A DNA stretch of 26,468 bases from an uncultured Sutterella sp. (GCA_934255515.1 CAKQON010000021.1:1-26468), one strand, 5' to 3'. Positions 1 to 8,751 are shown, counted from the stretch's first letter. A program made the numbers and translations. Notes: generated by a model from the letters alone, not told the origin.

Positions 1-57
1 AAGCCCTCACTGAGCTCAGACTACAACCTACTTTTTAAGAACAAAATCGGCGAAAGC

Positions 58-2595
58 TCACTTGACATTCACCGTGATGTTGTGGTAACGACCGGTCAGG
101 CGCTCAAACTCTTCACGACTCATGTCGAAAGTCGTTTTGAGCATCTCCTCACGGAACTCGTCATAAACCTGAGCCTCACCAATCAACCTGTCAACGGCCT
201 GATACGCCTTGACAAAGGCTTGCAACTCCTCAAGCGATCCATGCATTTGAAGATCGTCGACTTGTTCCTCTGTCGCCGCAACCGTCTTAAGAGCCTTGAC
301 CGCACTCGTCAAACGTTCAGAAGTTTCCGACCAAGCAGGAGCCTGAACATCATCCATTCCACCGTTTGTGTAGAGTCGCAATGCTTCATCGATCTTTGCC
401 GCATAGAGTTCCGGCGTTTGAAGCGTAACGATTTGACCGTAGCGCTTGACCTTGTTGAAGATGCGATTCGTGCGCGAAAAAGCCTGAATTAGATGCTGAG
501 GCTTCATCGGAGGACGATCCAGGAAGATCGTCGACAAGCAAGGTGCATCAAAGCCGGTTAAAAGGCGGTCGACAACAATCACCAGATCGAGTTGCTGACT
601 ACGATCACGATACTTCGACTTCTTGCGGGCCAGGCGATCATTCAAATCGGTGTTGTACGCTCCAAGCGTGGACAAATCCCACGACGTTCCGAACATAGCG
701 TTGTAGTCCGCCAGAGACGCAGCCATCTCGCTCTGATTGGCGGTTGCGCCATCTTCGTTTTCGCCAACGGTGTACGTGATGGCAATCTTCGGGAAATCCG
801 GCAATAGCTTTCGAATATTCTCAGAAACCTTACCATCCGCTACAAACTGCTTGAAAAGCTTGTAATAGTGCTGAGCCTCCTGAATGGAGCCAACCGTAAG
901 CAACCCTTCAAAGGATTCCCCGGTCGGAGCATCCAGCCACAACTTGGCTGCCGAGCGATTGACAATGTAGTCGATGACCTCCAGACGATGACGATCATCA
1001 TCGTAGATGTTCCTGCCTGTCTGGCTGGCGTAAGCCTTGACAACGGCGGACTCCAAATCCTTGTCGGAAATATCGTCCAGCTCAAGCTCATCCATCAGCT
1101 GAAGTTTCGACGCCAGATCTTCGAGCGTGCTCCGACTAAAGCCCATCCCCTGGACCTTGAAGCCAAGAACAGCGCCGTCCCCAATGGCCTCCTTAATGGT
1201 GTAAGCATGAAGACACTTCTTATTCGGATCCTTCGGACGACCGTACATGCCAGCTGTGGTTCTCGGCAAATCACCCTTCTGAGCACGCTTGTTTTCATCA
1301 AAAATCGGCGTGCCGGTGAATCCGTACCACAAACTGCGATTGAAGAACTTCTCAATCACACGCTTGCTTTCAGGCGTAACCGCACGATGGCATTCATCAA
1401 CAATGAACGCAATCGTCTTCTTGGAAATCTGGTCCCTGAGTTTCTGATACTTCGGTAACGCATCTTCATCCGTGCATCGTCGAATGATGTTCTGGAGCTT
1501 CTGGATGGTAGTCACAATCGCACAACGATCTTTGGACCGAAGCTTGTCTTCAAGATCCCCGGTGTGTTCCGTGTTTCGAACATCCACGTCGTCGCTGTCC
1601 GCATAGGACAAGAAGGAGGAAGTGGTCTGCTGATCCAGGTCCTTGCGGTCAATCAGGAAGATCGCCTTGTCCATCGACGGAATATCCAGAAGATTCTTCG
1701 TCACCGTGTACGAGGTCAAAGTCTTGCCGGAGCCCGTGGTATGCCAGATAAAACCCGACTCGCGCTCACGGGAGGCTCTTCTGATCGCTTCAATGGCATG
1801 AATCTGATACGGACGCAGAAGAATGACCCGCTTGCTGTCATTGTCAAGAACACAGTATTTGCCGACCATCAAATGCGCCGCTGGAATGTTGAGCGCCGCC
1901 TTAGCAAAGGACAAATAGTTCTCGATCGGCTCATTGTTCTCATCGACCCACCGGGTCAGGAACTTTTCGTTCAAATTTCCGTGATTGTCAGCGGCAATGT
2001 AGCGCGTTTGCTCGCCGTTGCTGACGACGAACATCTGAACCAACCCCATCAAACCGCGAAACTTTCCTTCCTCGCAATATTTTGTGATTTGACGGAAGGC
2101 ATCCATGAAAGGATGGTCACGGTTCTTGAGTTCAATGTGAATAAGGGGAAGACCGTTGATGAGCAGCGTTACGTCAAACCGGCGATTTCGCTCCGCTCCA
2201 TCCCCCTTCACCGCCTGGTATTGGTTAATGACTTCATAGCTCGAACTGCCACCAGCGACCTCACGAGAGTTGACAGCCATAAGGCTCACCTCGCCTAGCG
2301 AAGCATCCTCTCGGAGAAGCGGAATTTGAGCAACCTGATGCTCGCCGGACAGCCAGCGTGCGGCCTTATAGGTCGTAGCCGCTTGATCAAGCAAAAACTG
2401 CTTGACCTGAGCCATTTCCATATCCGTCAACGGAATCCCTTGAAGCTTGTCGATGTTGTTTCGATTGAGCTTTTCACGAAGATTGTTCCAAAGCGCATCT
2501 TCGGTCGTCAGATCCGGGCGATATGTCCACTGAGAATCGGCACAGGTAAGTTGCTTGATCAGATGATCTTCCATTTCAGATTCGAGCATTGTCAT
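58..2595 (-). CDS. hsdR: Type I restriction endonuclease subunit R (HsdR), short C-terminus
   Basis: This is the motor and nuclease subunit of a type I restriction complex. It translocates DNA using ATP and cuts it away from the unmethylated recognition site. Visible motifs, in order, are a PD-(D/E)xK nuclease (FDVTLLI with Asp near 141, then ELK with Glu/Lys near 155-157), a Walker A (TGSGKT, about 287-292), the DECH box (about 400-403), the FTGTP motif, and the late helicase motifs TGFDAP and QAFSRTNR. I chose the ATG at 2595 because GGGAG lies 8-9 bases upstream; an in-frame GTG at 2607 is possible. It starts 20 bases after hsdS and is last in the operon. At 845 residues it is shorter than many HsdR proteins (about 1000 or more), and little follows the helicase domains. 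The C-terminal helical region that contacts the methylase core may therefore be reduced or lost. The family call is very secure; activity is not. Confidence 0.95.
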   Translation of the reverse strand: MTMLESEMEDHLIKQLTCADSQWTYRPDLTTEDALWNNLREKLNRNNIDKLQGIPLTDMEMAQVKQFLLDQAATTYKAARWLSGEHQVAQIPLLREDASLGEVSLMAVNSREVAGGSSSYEVINQYQAVKGDGAERNRRFDVTLLINGLPLIHIELKNRDHPFMDAFRQITKYCEEGKFRGLMGLVQMFVVSNGEQTRYIAADNHGNLNEKFLTRWVDENNEPIENYLSFAKAALNIPAAHLMVGKYCVLDNDSKRVILLRPYQIHAIEAIRRASRERESGFIWHTTGSGKTLTSYTVTKNLLDIPSMDKAIFLIDRKDLDQQTTSSFLSYADSDDVDVRNTEHTGDLEDKLRSKDRCAIVTTIQKLQNIIRRCTDEDALPKYQKLRDQISKKTIAFIVDECHRAVTPESKRVIEKFFNRSLWYGFTGTPIFDENKRAQKGDLPRTTAGMYGRPKDPNKKCLHAYTIKEAIGDGAVLGFKVQGMGFSRSTLEDLASKLQLMDELELDDISDKDLESAVVKAYASQTGRNIYDDDRHRLEVIDYIVNRSAAKLWLDAPTGESFEGLLTVGSIQEAQHYYKLFKQFVADGKVSENIRKLLPDFPKIAITYTVGENEDGATANQSEMAASLADYNAMFGTSWDLSTLGAYNTDLNDRLARKKSKYRDRSQQLDLVIVVDRLLTGFDAPCLSTIFLDRPPMKPQHLIQAFSRTNRIFNKVKRYGQIVTLQTPELYAAKIDEALRLYTNGGMDDVQAPAWSETSERLTSAVKALKTVAATEEQVDDLQMHGSLEELQAFVKAYQAVDRLIGEAQVYDEFREEMLKTTFDMSREEFERLTGRYHNITVNVK

Positions 2596-2615
2596 TAAGT
2601 CTCCCACCTCTCAGA

Positions 2616-3854
2616 TCATACGAAGATTTGTTGCATAAACGCTTTTCTAATCTTGCGCCAGTAACTTGCTTTATTTACGAGGATTTGAATATCTCTCTCA
2701 AAAGTGCGCAACAAATCGCAAACCCTTTTTTGCACATCAATCGAAGGAACTAGTATTTCGAATCTCGACAATATCTCAACATTTAGATTTTGTTGCTTCG
2801 TTCCTTGAGCGTACCTCTTACAATACTTCCTGCCTGTAGCCTTGTAGTAATAAAAAAGATATTCACTCATTAAACTATCATCATTAGGAGTAATACTCAT
2901 ACACGCCTGATTAATAGCAGAGTCCACACCTAGAAGACCACAATTACCACAAACTGTCTCAGCCTCCAACCCAAACAAAGCAACGACTAAAGTTCCTTTT
3001 GAAAGGATTCTTAAATTTGCGCTCTTCAACCCGCTTTCAGTCAAAGTCTTTTCTGATTTTACAACAACCCCACGATTCAAATCTCCACTAGCTATCCATT
3101 GAATATTTCCACCATAAAAGTTTAGCGAAGTGCTCTTTGGTGTTTGTCCGGCATAAAAACTACAGCAATCTCCAAGAGATAGCAATTTCCACTCTTCAAT
3201 AGATTTATCTGAGCAATTCAAGAAACAAATCTCTCGTGCGAAAATCTTATTTGCTATATTATCAAACAGCTCTCTTTTTTTATTTGCTATTTCATACACA
3301 CACTTGATCTTTTCATCCACCATCGATAAGAACGCAGCGATCTTTCGTTGTTCCTCAACATCATGAATCCTTATCTTCAACAACGACAACCGAGAGCTAG
3401 AAAGATTATATCTAGATATCCCTTGAGCTTGAACAGAAATCTTCTTTCTATAAACAGGAGATCTTAATAAATAAGCTAAGTAAACAGAATCTATTCTTCG
3501 TTTATCCTTAAGCCGAAAGCCAAAACTAAAGCTATTCAGATAAGCATTGAAATCACCCAGCCAAACGGAAGCCATTCCAACCTCCTCTGGTGTTTCAGAA
3601 GACTGAGTAAACAGAATATCCCCATTAGCAACTAGATTTTGTCTCTCGTTCGGCCCTACATCAACAGAATCGCACATTTCCGGTTTAGCGATAACATTGC
3701 TAAACACATTCATGTACGTTATAAATTTCGAATCACCAACACCGAAATTTTCTTTCGTTTTCCCAGACAGTCCTCCATAAAACTCTCCAACATCTGACAA
3801 GGCGAATTCATTGAGTTTTCCTTGCGTTTTAAATGTAAGCATAGGCATCACCAT
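2616..3854 (-). CDS. hsdS: Type I restriction-modification specificity subunit S (HsdS)
   Basis: HsdS reads the bipartite DNA target for both methylation and cleavage. The 412-residue length fits two target recognition domains. The first occupies roughly residues 1-165. It is followed by a conserved helical spacer (VEEQRKIAAFLSMVDEKI). The second begins near WKLLSLGDCCSFYAG and contains IQWIASGDLN, a typical TRD core. A second helical repeat closes the protein (VQKRVCDLLRTFERDI). The ATG at 3854 is preceded by GGAG and overlaps the hsdM stop by 7 bases, so the two are translationally coupled; ATGs at 3848 and 3842 are alternatives. The DNA is markedly AT-rich compared with hsdM and hsdR, as is usual for recognition domains exchanged by recombination. 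The target sequence cannot be read from the protein. Only one hsdS copy lies in this window. Confidence 0.93.
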   Translation of the reverse strand: MVMPMLTFKTQGKLNEFALSDVGEFYGGLSGKTKENFGVGDSKFITYMNVFSNVIAKPEMCDSVDVGPNERQNLVANGDILFTQSSETPEEVGMASVWLGDFNAYLNSFSFGFRLKDKRRIDSVYLAYLLRSPVYRKKISVQAQGISRYNLSSSRLSLLKIRIHDVEEQRKIAAFLSMVDEKIKCVYEIANKKRELFDNIANKIFAREICFLNCSDKSIEEWKLLSLGDCCSFYAGQTPKSTSLNFYGGNIQWIASGDLNRGVVVKSEKTLTESGLKSANLRILSKGTLVVALFGLEAETVCGNCGLLGVDSAINQACMSITPNDDSLMSEYLFYYYKATGRKYCKRYAQGTKQQNLNVEILSRFEILVPSIDVQKRVCDLLRTFERDIQILVNKASYWRKIRKAFMQQIFV

Positions 3855-5443
3855 TCGCTCTTCTCCGTAGAAAAGTTAAGTCCAAACTCACTAAAAAACT
3901 CTGCCAACTTCGCGTCGACTTTCTTCTCTTCCTGCTCCAATTTTGCCAATTCAGAAAAAGTTTCTTGAAGATCAACCTCCTTTTCTTCCTCTGAAGTATC
4001 GACATACCGCGGAATGTTCAGATTGAACCCGTTCTTTTCGATTTCGTCAAAAGTAGAGAGATGGGCATATTTCTCAACGTCTTTGCGATCCCTATAAGTC
4101 TTAAAGATCTTCTCGATATGTTCAGGATCTAAGAAGTTCTTTGCACGCTCCTTTCGGAATTCTTTAGAAGCATCAATAAAGAGAACGCTACGATCAGGAT
4201 TGTCCTTCTTCAAAACAACAATGCAAGTCGGAATGCCTGTCGAGAAGAAAATCCCAGCCGGAAGACCAATGACAGCATAGATATTGCCCTTCTTGAGCAA
4301 TTCCTCGCGGATCGTTCCCTCGGAACCGCCACGGAACAGAACACCGTGCGGAAGAACAATACCCATCGTGCCGGTGTCCTTAAGGTGATAGAAACCATGG
4401 AGAAGGAATGCAAAGTCAGCCTTGCTGGCAGGTGGGAGTTTCTTGTATGGAGCAAATCGTGGATCTGTCAAAAGACCACCTACGGCGTTGTACTTCTGTG
4501 AGTAGGGCGGATTCATCACGACAGCATCGAAGTTCGTCGGTTCATCCGTCGGCCAGTCAGCATCAAGTGTGTCGCCGTTACGAAGATGCTGAAGACTTCC
4601 CGGCACACGATGCAACATCATATTCATGCGTGCCAGGTTAAACGTCTGATTCTTTAGTTCCTGACCAAAGAACTGAATGGAATGCTTCTTGTCGATCCCA
4701 TTTTCTTCATCATCCTTAATGAAGTTTCGAATCTGCAAAAGCAAGGAACCGGATCCGCAAGTCGGATCATAAACCGTGAACCCGTACTTCGTATCCTGAC
4801 CATAAGTAACAATGCGAGCGATTAACGTAGATACAGCCTGCGGCGTATAAAACTCGCCTGCCTTCTTACCAGACTCAGACGCGAACTGAGAAATCAAATA
4901 TTCGTAAGCATCCCCCAAAGCATCTTCCGGATACCGGGTAAAGTCGATGGCTGCCAACTTGGATATAACCGCAGAAATCATGCTGTTGCGCTTGTCGGGC
5001 GTCTTGCCCAAATCCTTCGACTGAATATCAAAGTCATCAAACAAACCTGCATACACGCCGCCGCTGGCGGCTTCGACATCACGGAATGCCTGACTAAGGT
5101 CATCCAACATGAACGTACGTTCGTTGATCTGTTGGTAGAACGCAGAAAAAGTCATCCTCGGGCGAATGGCGCAACCGAAACGATCTTCCAATTCCGCCTG
5201 CAAATCGAACCAAACTTCAGAATCTGCCCCAGCCTCTTCATAAGCCTTCTGTGCAACCTCAAGGTTTTCCGGCTTTTCATCGTTTAGCAACTCATAGGCT
5301 TCGACAAGGATCTTGTCGGAAAGAGCCTTGTAAAAAACCAAGCCCAGCAAATAGTCCTTGTAGACGTCTGCCGACATGACCAAACGCATTTCATCAGCAG
5401 CAGCCCACAAAGCTGCATTGAGATCTCTTGCAGTAAGCGACAT
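3848..5443 (-). CDS. hsdM: Type I restriction-modification DNA methyltransferase subunit (HsdM)
   Basis: HsdM is the N6-adenine methyltransferase of the complex. Two copies join one HsdS to form the modification enzyme and then recruit HsdR. The 531-residue protein has the N-terminal HsdM helical domain (about 5-145), the GEFYTP motif (196-201), the S-adenosylmethionine-binding motif I DPTCGSGSLL (226-235) and the catalytic NPPY (311-314). All are intact, so methylation activity is likely. The C-terminal 60 residues are charged and probably coiled-coil, as expected for contact with HsdS. The ATG at 5443 directly follows the TAA stop of the upstream recombinase gene. Its ribosome binding site (GAGGAAG) lies inside the end of that gene, so recombinase and methylase expression should be coupled. 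Confidence 0.96.
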   Translation of the reverse strand: MSLTARDLNAALWAAADEMRLVMSADVYKDYLLGLVFYKALSDKILVEAYELLNDEKPENLEVAQKAYEEAGADSEVWFDLQAELEDRFGCAIRPRMTFSAFYQQINERTFMLDDLSQAFRDVEAASGGVYAGLFDDFDIQSKDLGKTPDKRNSMISAVISKLAAIDFTRYPEDALGDAYEYLISQFASESGKKAGEFYTPQAVSTLIARIVTYGQDTKYGFTVYDPTCGSGSLLLQIRNFIKDDEENGIDKKHSIQFFGQELKNQTFNLARMNMMLHRVPGSLQHLRNGDTLDADWPTDEPTNFDAVVMNPPYSQKYNAVGGLLTDPRFAPYKKLPPASKADFAFLLHGFYHLKDTGTMGIVLPHGVLFRGGSEGTIREELLKKGNIYAVIGLPAGIFFSTGIPTCIVVLKKDNPDRSVLFIDASKEFRKERAKNFLDPEHIEKIFKTYRDRKDVEKYAHLSTFDEIEKNGFNLNIPRYVDTSEEEKEVDLQETFSELAKLEQEEKKVDAKLAEFFSEFGLNFSTEKSEW

Positions 5444-6019
5444 TTATTCTTCCTCGGTTTGGATTTTCAAATAACGATAAACGGTGGAGCGACTAACGTG
5501 ATTCAACGCGGCCGCCTTGGCCAACGGGATACCCTGTTGAACCATGTCCTTCACCTTTTGAAGGGTTTCATCTGAAACGGAACGTTTTCGACCGGTGTAG
5601 ACACCACGCTCTTTGGCAAGCGCAATACCTTCCTGTTGACGGCGCTTAATCATGGAACGCTCGAACTCTGCGAAGGCACCAATCATCGAAAGCATCAACT
5701 TAGAGGTTGGAGAGGCATCAGCTCCGGCTTCGAAAGAGAGACGCTCGGTCATGAAGATCACACTGACACCGCGGCCAGTCAATTCCTGAACAATAGTCAG
5801 AAGGTCGGCAAGATTGCGAGCCAACCGATCGAGGCTGTGCACGATGAGGGTATCTCCCTCACGGATGAAGGAGAGCATTTTTTGAAGCTCCGGACGGTCA
5901 GCACTCTTGCCTGAGATTTTGTCCATGAAGATCTTCTCGACCTGCTGAGCTTTCAAGTCTTCAATCTGGCGATCTGGATTGTGATCTAACGAGCTGACCC
6001 GCACGTACCCGATACGCAT
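5444..6019 (-). CDS. Small serine recombinase (resolvase/invertase family)
   Basis: This is a site-specific recombinase that cuts and rejoins DNA through a serine nucleophile. The N-terminus GYVRVSS holds the catalytic serine at about residue 9. The HSLDRLARNLADLL helix carries the conserved active-site arginines, and a long E helix follows (MLSMIGAFAEFERSMIKRRQQEG). A C-terminal helix-turn-helix (GIPLAKAAALNHVSRSTVYRYL) binds DNA. I chose the ATG at 6019 because AAGGAACGG precedes it and the resolvase fold starts there; an in-frame start at 6049 would add 10 residues. The length of 191 residues is normal for Tn3-type resolvases and Hin/Pin invertases. No transposase accompanies it. It is instead first in an operon with hsdM, hsdS and hsdR, so it may autoregulate the operon or recombine DNA nearby. 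Resolvase versus invertase cannot be decided by eye. Confidence 0.93.
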   Translation of the reverse strand: MRIGYVRVSSLDHNPDRQIEDLKAQQVEKIFMDKISGKSADRPELQKMLSFIREGDTLIVHSLDRLARNLADLLTIVQELTGRGVSVIFMTERLSFEAGADASPTSKLMLSMIGAFAEFERSMIKRRQQEGIALAKERGVYTGRKRSVSDETLQKVKDMVQQGIPLAKAAALNHVSRSTVYRYLKIQTEEE

Positions 6020-6030
6020 AACCGTTCCTT

Positions 6031-6118
6031 TTGAGTGCTTTTGAGACACATGTGTTCATTATGTCAAAAATCACTCAAATGAGACAGCCTTTAGAGATCT
6101 GATTTGGAGTGTCTCAAG
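6031..6118. promoter_or_regulatory. Repeat cluster upstream of the recombinase: candidate recombination site and operator
   Basis: Three copies of a TGAGACA core lie just before the recombinase start. TTGAGACAC at 6041-6049 and GTGTCTCAA at 6109-6117 form an exact 9-base inverted repeat, and ATGAGACA at 6079-6086 lies between them. Each of the first two copies is preceded by an ACTCAA- or GAGTG-like half. Serine resolvases commonly bind such paired sites directly upstream of their own gene, where the site also acts as an operator. The arrangement is seen in the sequence; binding is inferred. No convincing promoter was identified by eye. Confidence 0.45.
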
Positions 6119-6223
6119 GGTGTGGCCATAACGGACGAGGAATTTGACCGGATACTCCTGGAACCCGTTGGTGACTTCGGGAACTTGAACTACATCATCC
6201 GCGGGTTCAAGAAGGGCAACTAA
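6095..6223 (+). pseudogene. C-terminal remnant of an unidentified gene
   Basis: An open frame of 42 codons runs to a TAA at 6221 and has protein-like composition (TDEEFDRILLEPVGDFGNLN, then YIIRGFKKGN). There is no good ATG; a GTG at 6122 is the only plausible start and has no clear ribosome binding site. It sits opposite in strand to its neighbours, between the recombinase repeats and the amino acid ABC genes. It looks like the 3' end of a gene cut off when the restriction operon arrived. I do not recognise the family. A chance open frame of this length cannot be excluded. Confidence 0.35.
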
Positions 6224-6370
6224 ATAATTTTATTTATTTACTATTCATAACTTTACAAAAAAGTGTGCTCCCTAGATTCGCTAGGAATCTCAATTTTTTG
6301 GTTCAACTATCCCCTTGTAGGTATTACAAGGCTTGCTGTCACCAGAAAATCAGGGTTTCCCCTCCCCGTC

Positions 6371-7108
6371 TCACGCATTCCACTCAAGAATCCGCCCGAG
6401 GAAGTGTCTGAGCTCCGGCGCCTGCGGCGACCGAAAGAGCTCCGCGCTCGACCGGCACTCGAGAATCTTCCCGGCATGTATGAATGCCGTCTTTTCGCAG
6501 GCCTTTCGCGCAAACCCCATTTCGTGGGTGACGATCACGAATTCAATGCCCTCTTCCTGAAGCTCCGCCACGACATCGAGCACCTCGGCCGTGTATTCAG
6601 GATCGAGCGCGCTCGTGGGTTCATCAAGAAGCAGGAGCTTAGGCTTCGGCGCCACGGCGCGCGCAATGGCGGCGCGCTGCTGCTGACCGCCCGAGAGTTC
6701 CGCAGGGAGCTTTTCGGCATGATCCGCAAGACCAAAGCGCTCTAGAAGCTCAAGCCCCCTCACCTTCGCCGCCTCCCGCTCCCAACCATGCACCTCGACA
6801 AGCGGCAGCGTGATATTTTCGAGCACCGTCATGTGCCGGAAGAGATTCCCCTGCTGAAATACAAACCCAAGTCGCCGGCGGAATTGCAGAAGCTCAGCCT
6901 CCGTTTGTGGGATCGGAGTCCCTTCCAGACAAATAACTCCGGAAGTCGGAAGGATCAGACCGCCCAGGATTCTCAGAAACGTGGACTTCCCGCAGCCGGA
7001 GGACCCGATCACGGCAAGGGACCGCGTTTCACTCGAAAACGTAATATCGTTCAGAACGGGCGCCGCGGCATCGAACCGCTTCGTGAGGTGCTCAAGATCA
7101 AGCCGCAT
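6371..7108 (-). CDS. Polar amino acid ABC transporter ATP-binding protein
   Basis: This is the cytoplasmic ATPase that powers an amino acid importer of the PAAT class (GlnQ/HisP/GltL-like). The 245-residue protein has a Walker A GSSGCGKS (35-42), a Q-loop (VFQQGNLFRHMTVLENI), the ABC signature LSGGQQQR, a Walker B LLLLDEPTSALD and the switch histidine in VTHEMGFA. The GCGKST loop and the PTSALDPE sequence are typical of this subfamily. Its start overlaps the end of the permease gene by 11 bases, and it is the last gene of the three-gene operon. Downstream (6224-6370) only two short weak hairpins are seen, for example CTTGTA/TACAAG near 6316-6332, and no strong terminator. The substrate cannot be assigned from the ATPase. 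Confidence 0.93.
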   Translation of the reverse strand: MRLDLEHLTKRFDAAAPVLNDITFSSETRSLAVIGSSGCGKSTFLRILGGLILPTSGVICLEGTPIPQTEAELLQFRRRLGFVFQQGNLFRHMTVLENITLPLVEVHGWEREAAKVRGLELLERFGLADHAEKLPAELSGGQQQRAAIARAVAPKPKLLLLDEPTSALDPEYTAEVLDVVAELQEEGIEFVIVTHEMGFARKACEKTAFIHAGKILECRSSAELFRSPQAPELRHFLGRILEWNA

Positions 7109-7877
7109 AGGAGAAGCGCTTTTCGAGAACCCTGCTCGCGTAGGCGACAGGAATCGTCAGAATGAGATAAAGGATACCGAGGAAGAGATAACTTTCGACG
7201 AGCTTCAGATTGGTGGCGCTGATTTCCCGCATCGCCTGCGTGAGCTCCACCACGGAAATCATCGAGAGAAGCGACGAATCCTTGATCACGGAGGCGAACT
7301 GGCCGGCCAATGCCGGCAGCGTTCTCGCCGTCATCTGCGGAATGATGACGAATCGCATCGTCTGCGCCCGCGTGAAGCCCACGGCCCGGGCAGATTCAAG
7401 CTGCGCGGGATCAAGCGACAGGTAGCTCCCGCGCAGGATTTCGGAAATATAGGCGCCCTGGAATACCGACAGAATGATGACGCCCGCCCAGAAGCGGTCG
7501 TCGACGCCCCATGCCGTCCCTACCAGATAGAAGAAGAGGTAGATCTGCATAATCAAGGGCGTTCCGCGGATGAAGATTACATAAGCCGATGAGAAATATC
7601 GGATCGGCAGAAACCGCGACTGGCTCGCTGCTGCAGAGAGCGCGCCGAATATGAGGGAGAGCACCATGCTCGCGAGGCTCACTCCTACGGTCAACAAAAA
7701 ACCGTCCCAGATGCGGATGCGGAAATCGGGCAGGAAAGAGAAGTCGAGCCGATAGTCGATTCGCGAGAGCGACACCCAGAAGAAGCCCACGATCAGGACT
7801 GCGGCAAGCAGGGAGCTCGCCGCAGCCTTCAGGACCGAGGGCTTCTCGCCGGAAGCAACGGCAAAGAGTCCCGGCAT
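7098..7877 (-). CDS. Polar amino acid ABC transporter permease
   Basis: This is the inner-membrane channel subunit of the amino acid importer. The 259-residue protein has an N-terminal membrane segment (about 18-38) and then the HisM/GlnP-type core. RGTPLIMQIYLFFYLVG is the diagnostic sequence of this family. The EAA loop that contacts the ATPase reads ESARAVGFTRAQTMRFVIIP. About five to six membrane segments are visible. Its ATG overlaps the stop of the binding-protein gene by one base (TAATG), so translation is coupled. Only one permease gene is present, so the channel is presumably a homodimer. The membrane prediction is by eye. Confidence 0.93.
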   Translation of the reverse strand: MPGLFAVASGEKPSVLKAAASSLLAAVLIVGFFWVSLSRIDYRLDFSFLPDFRIRIWDGFLLTVGVSLASMVLSLIFGALSAAASQSRFLPIRYFSSAYVIFIRGTPLIMQIYLFFYLVGTAWGVDDRFWAGVIILSVFQGAYISEILRGSYLSLDPAQLESARAVGFTRAQTMRFVIIPQMTARTLPALAGQFASVIKDSSLLSMISVVELTQAMREISATNLKLVESYLFLGILYLILTIPVAYASRVLEKRFSYAA

Positions 7878-8743
7878 TACTTCTTAAGCGACGTGAAGTC
7901 AAAGAACCACTTGAAGCCGAGCTTGTCGAAAGCTGCTTTTTCAGCTGACAGGTGCTTTCCCGTCAGACGATCGAATTCACCGTCCTTCTTGCTCTCTTCA
8001 ATAAAGCTGTTGAGGGCCTTCAAAAGGTTCTTGTCGCCCTTTCTCACCGCGACGCCCCAGGGCTCCACATCCTGGAAGGGAATGAAGACCGCGTTGGTGG
8101 TGTCCGGGTTCTTCTGCCAGTTGCGGTAGATCGTAAGCTGGTCGTAAAGGAAGCCGTCGGCCTTGCCCGTAGAAACCTCCATCACGCAGGCGCTTTCGTC
8201 GGGGAGAGCCGTGACGGTCGCGTTCGTCAAATGCTTCTGCGCAAAGAGGTAGCCCGTGGACCCGATCTTGGCTGCAATCTTGCGGCCCTTCTGGTTCAGG
8301 TCCTCAATGCTCTTCACGTTGCTCACCTTGTTGGTGAGGATGCCGAGAAGCGCATTGGCGTAGGGTTCGGAAAAGTCAACAGTTTTCGCGCGTTCAGCCG
8401 TGATCGTCATTGAAGACATCACCATGTCGACCTTACCCGTCACAAGGGCCGGAATGAGGCCGTCAAAGGAAATGTTCTCGATGCGGATTTCCTTGCCGAT
8501 CTTTTTGCCGAAATCCTTCATGAAGTCGACGGAGACGCCGGCGGGATTGCCGGCTGCATCCTTCCCTTCAAAGGGAGGGTAAGCGAGCTCCATGCCGACC
8601 ACGAGAACGGACTTCTCCATCGTGTCGGCGGATGCCGTCGACTTCGGGGAATCAGAGGATTTTTCGCCGCAGCCCGCAAGTGCAAGGATCGAGAGCGAGA
8701 GCGCAGCGGCCATCGCCGTACGGCGGGAAATGAAATTCATCAT
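7877..8743 (-). CDS. Amino acid ABC transporter substrate-binding lipoprotein
   Basis: This periplasmic binding protein (SBP_bac_3 family) captures a polar amino acid and delivers it to the adjacent permease. The 288-residue product begins with a basic n-region and a hydrophobic signal ending in the lipobox LALAGC, so it is probably lipid-anchored after Cys25 or thereabouts. Family features follow: VVGMELAYPPFE, GVSVDFMKDFGKKIG, the hinge sequence TAERAKTVDFSEPY with the arginine that clamps the amino acid carboxylate, and AAKIGSTGYLFAQKHL. I chose the tandem ATG at 8743 because the signal peptide starts there; further upstream codons belong to the neighbouring recombinase DNA. The ribosome binding site is weak (CAGG, about 7 bases away). 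A terminator-like hairpin lies directly upstream. The exact ligand is unknown. Confidence 0.93.
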   Translation of the reverse strand: MMNFISRRTAMAAALSLSILALAGCGEKSSDSPKSTASADTMEKSVLVVGMELAYPPFEGKDAAGNPAGVSVDFMKDFGKKIGKEIRIENISFDGLIPALVTGKVDMVMSSMTITAERAKTVDFSEPYANALLGILTNKVSNVKSIEDLNQKGRKIAAKIGSTGYLFAQKHLTNATVTALPDESACVMEVSTGKADGFLYDQLTIYRNWQKNPDTTNAVFIPFQDVEPWGVAVRKGDKNLLKALNSFIEESKKDGEFDRLTGKHLSAEKAAFDKLGFKWFFDFTSLKK

Positions 8744-8751
8744 TGGTAAAC

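Noticed and set aside
82..2598. Several plus-strand open frames opposite hsdR
   Set aside because: They lie wholly within hsdR, lack ribosome binding sites and family motifs, and are antisense shadows of a conserved gene.
2616..5443. A second or silent hsdS copy or inverted repeats for hsdS shuffling
   Set aside because: Only one hsdS is present and I saw no clear inverted repeat inside it. Cassettes beyond the left edge cannot be excluded.
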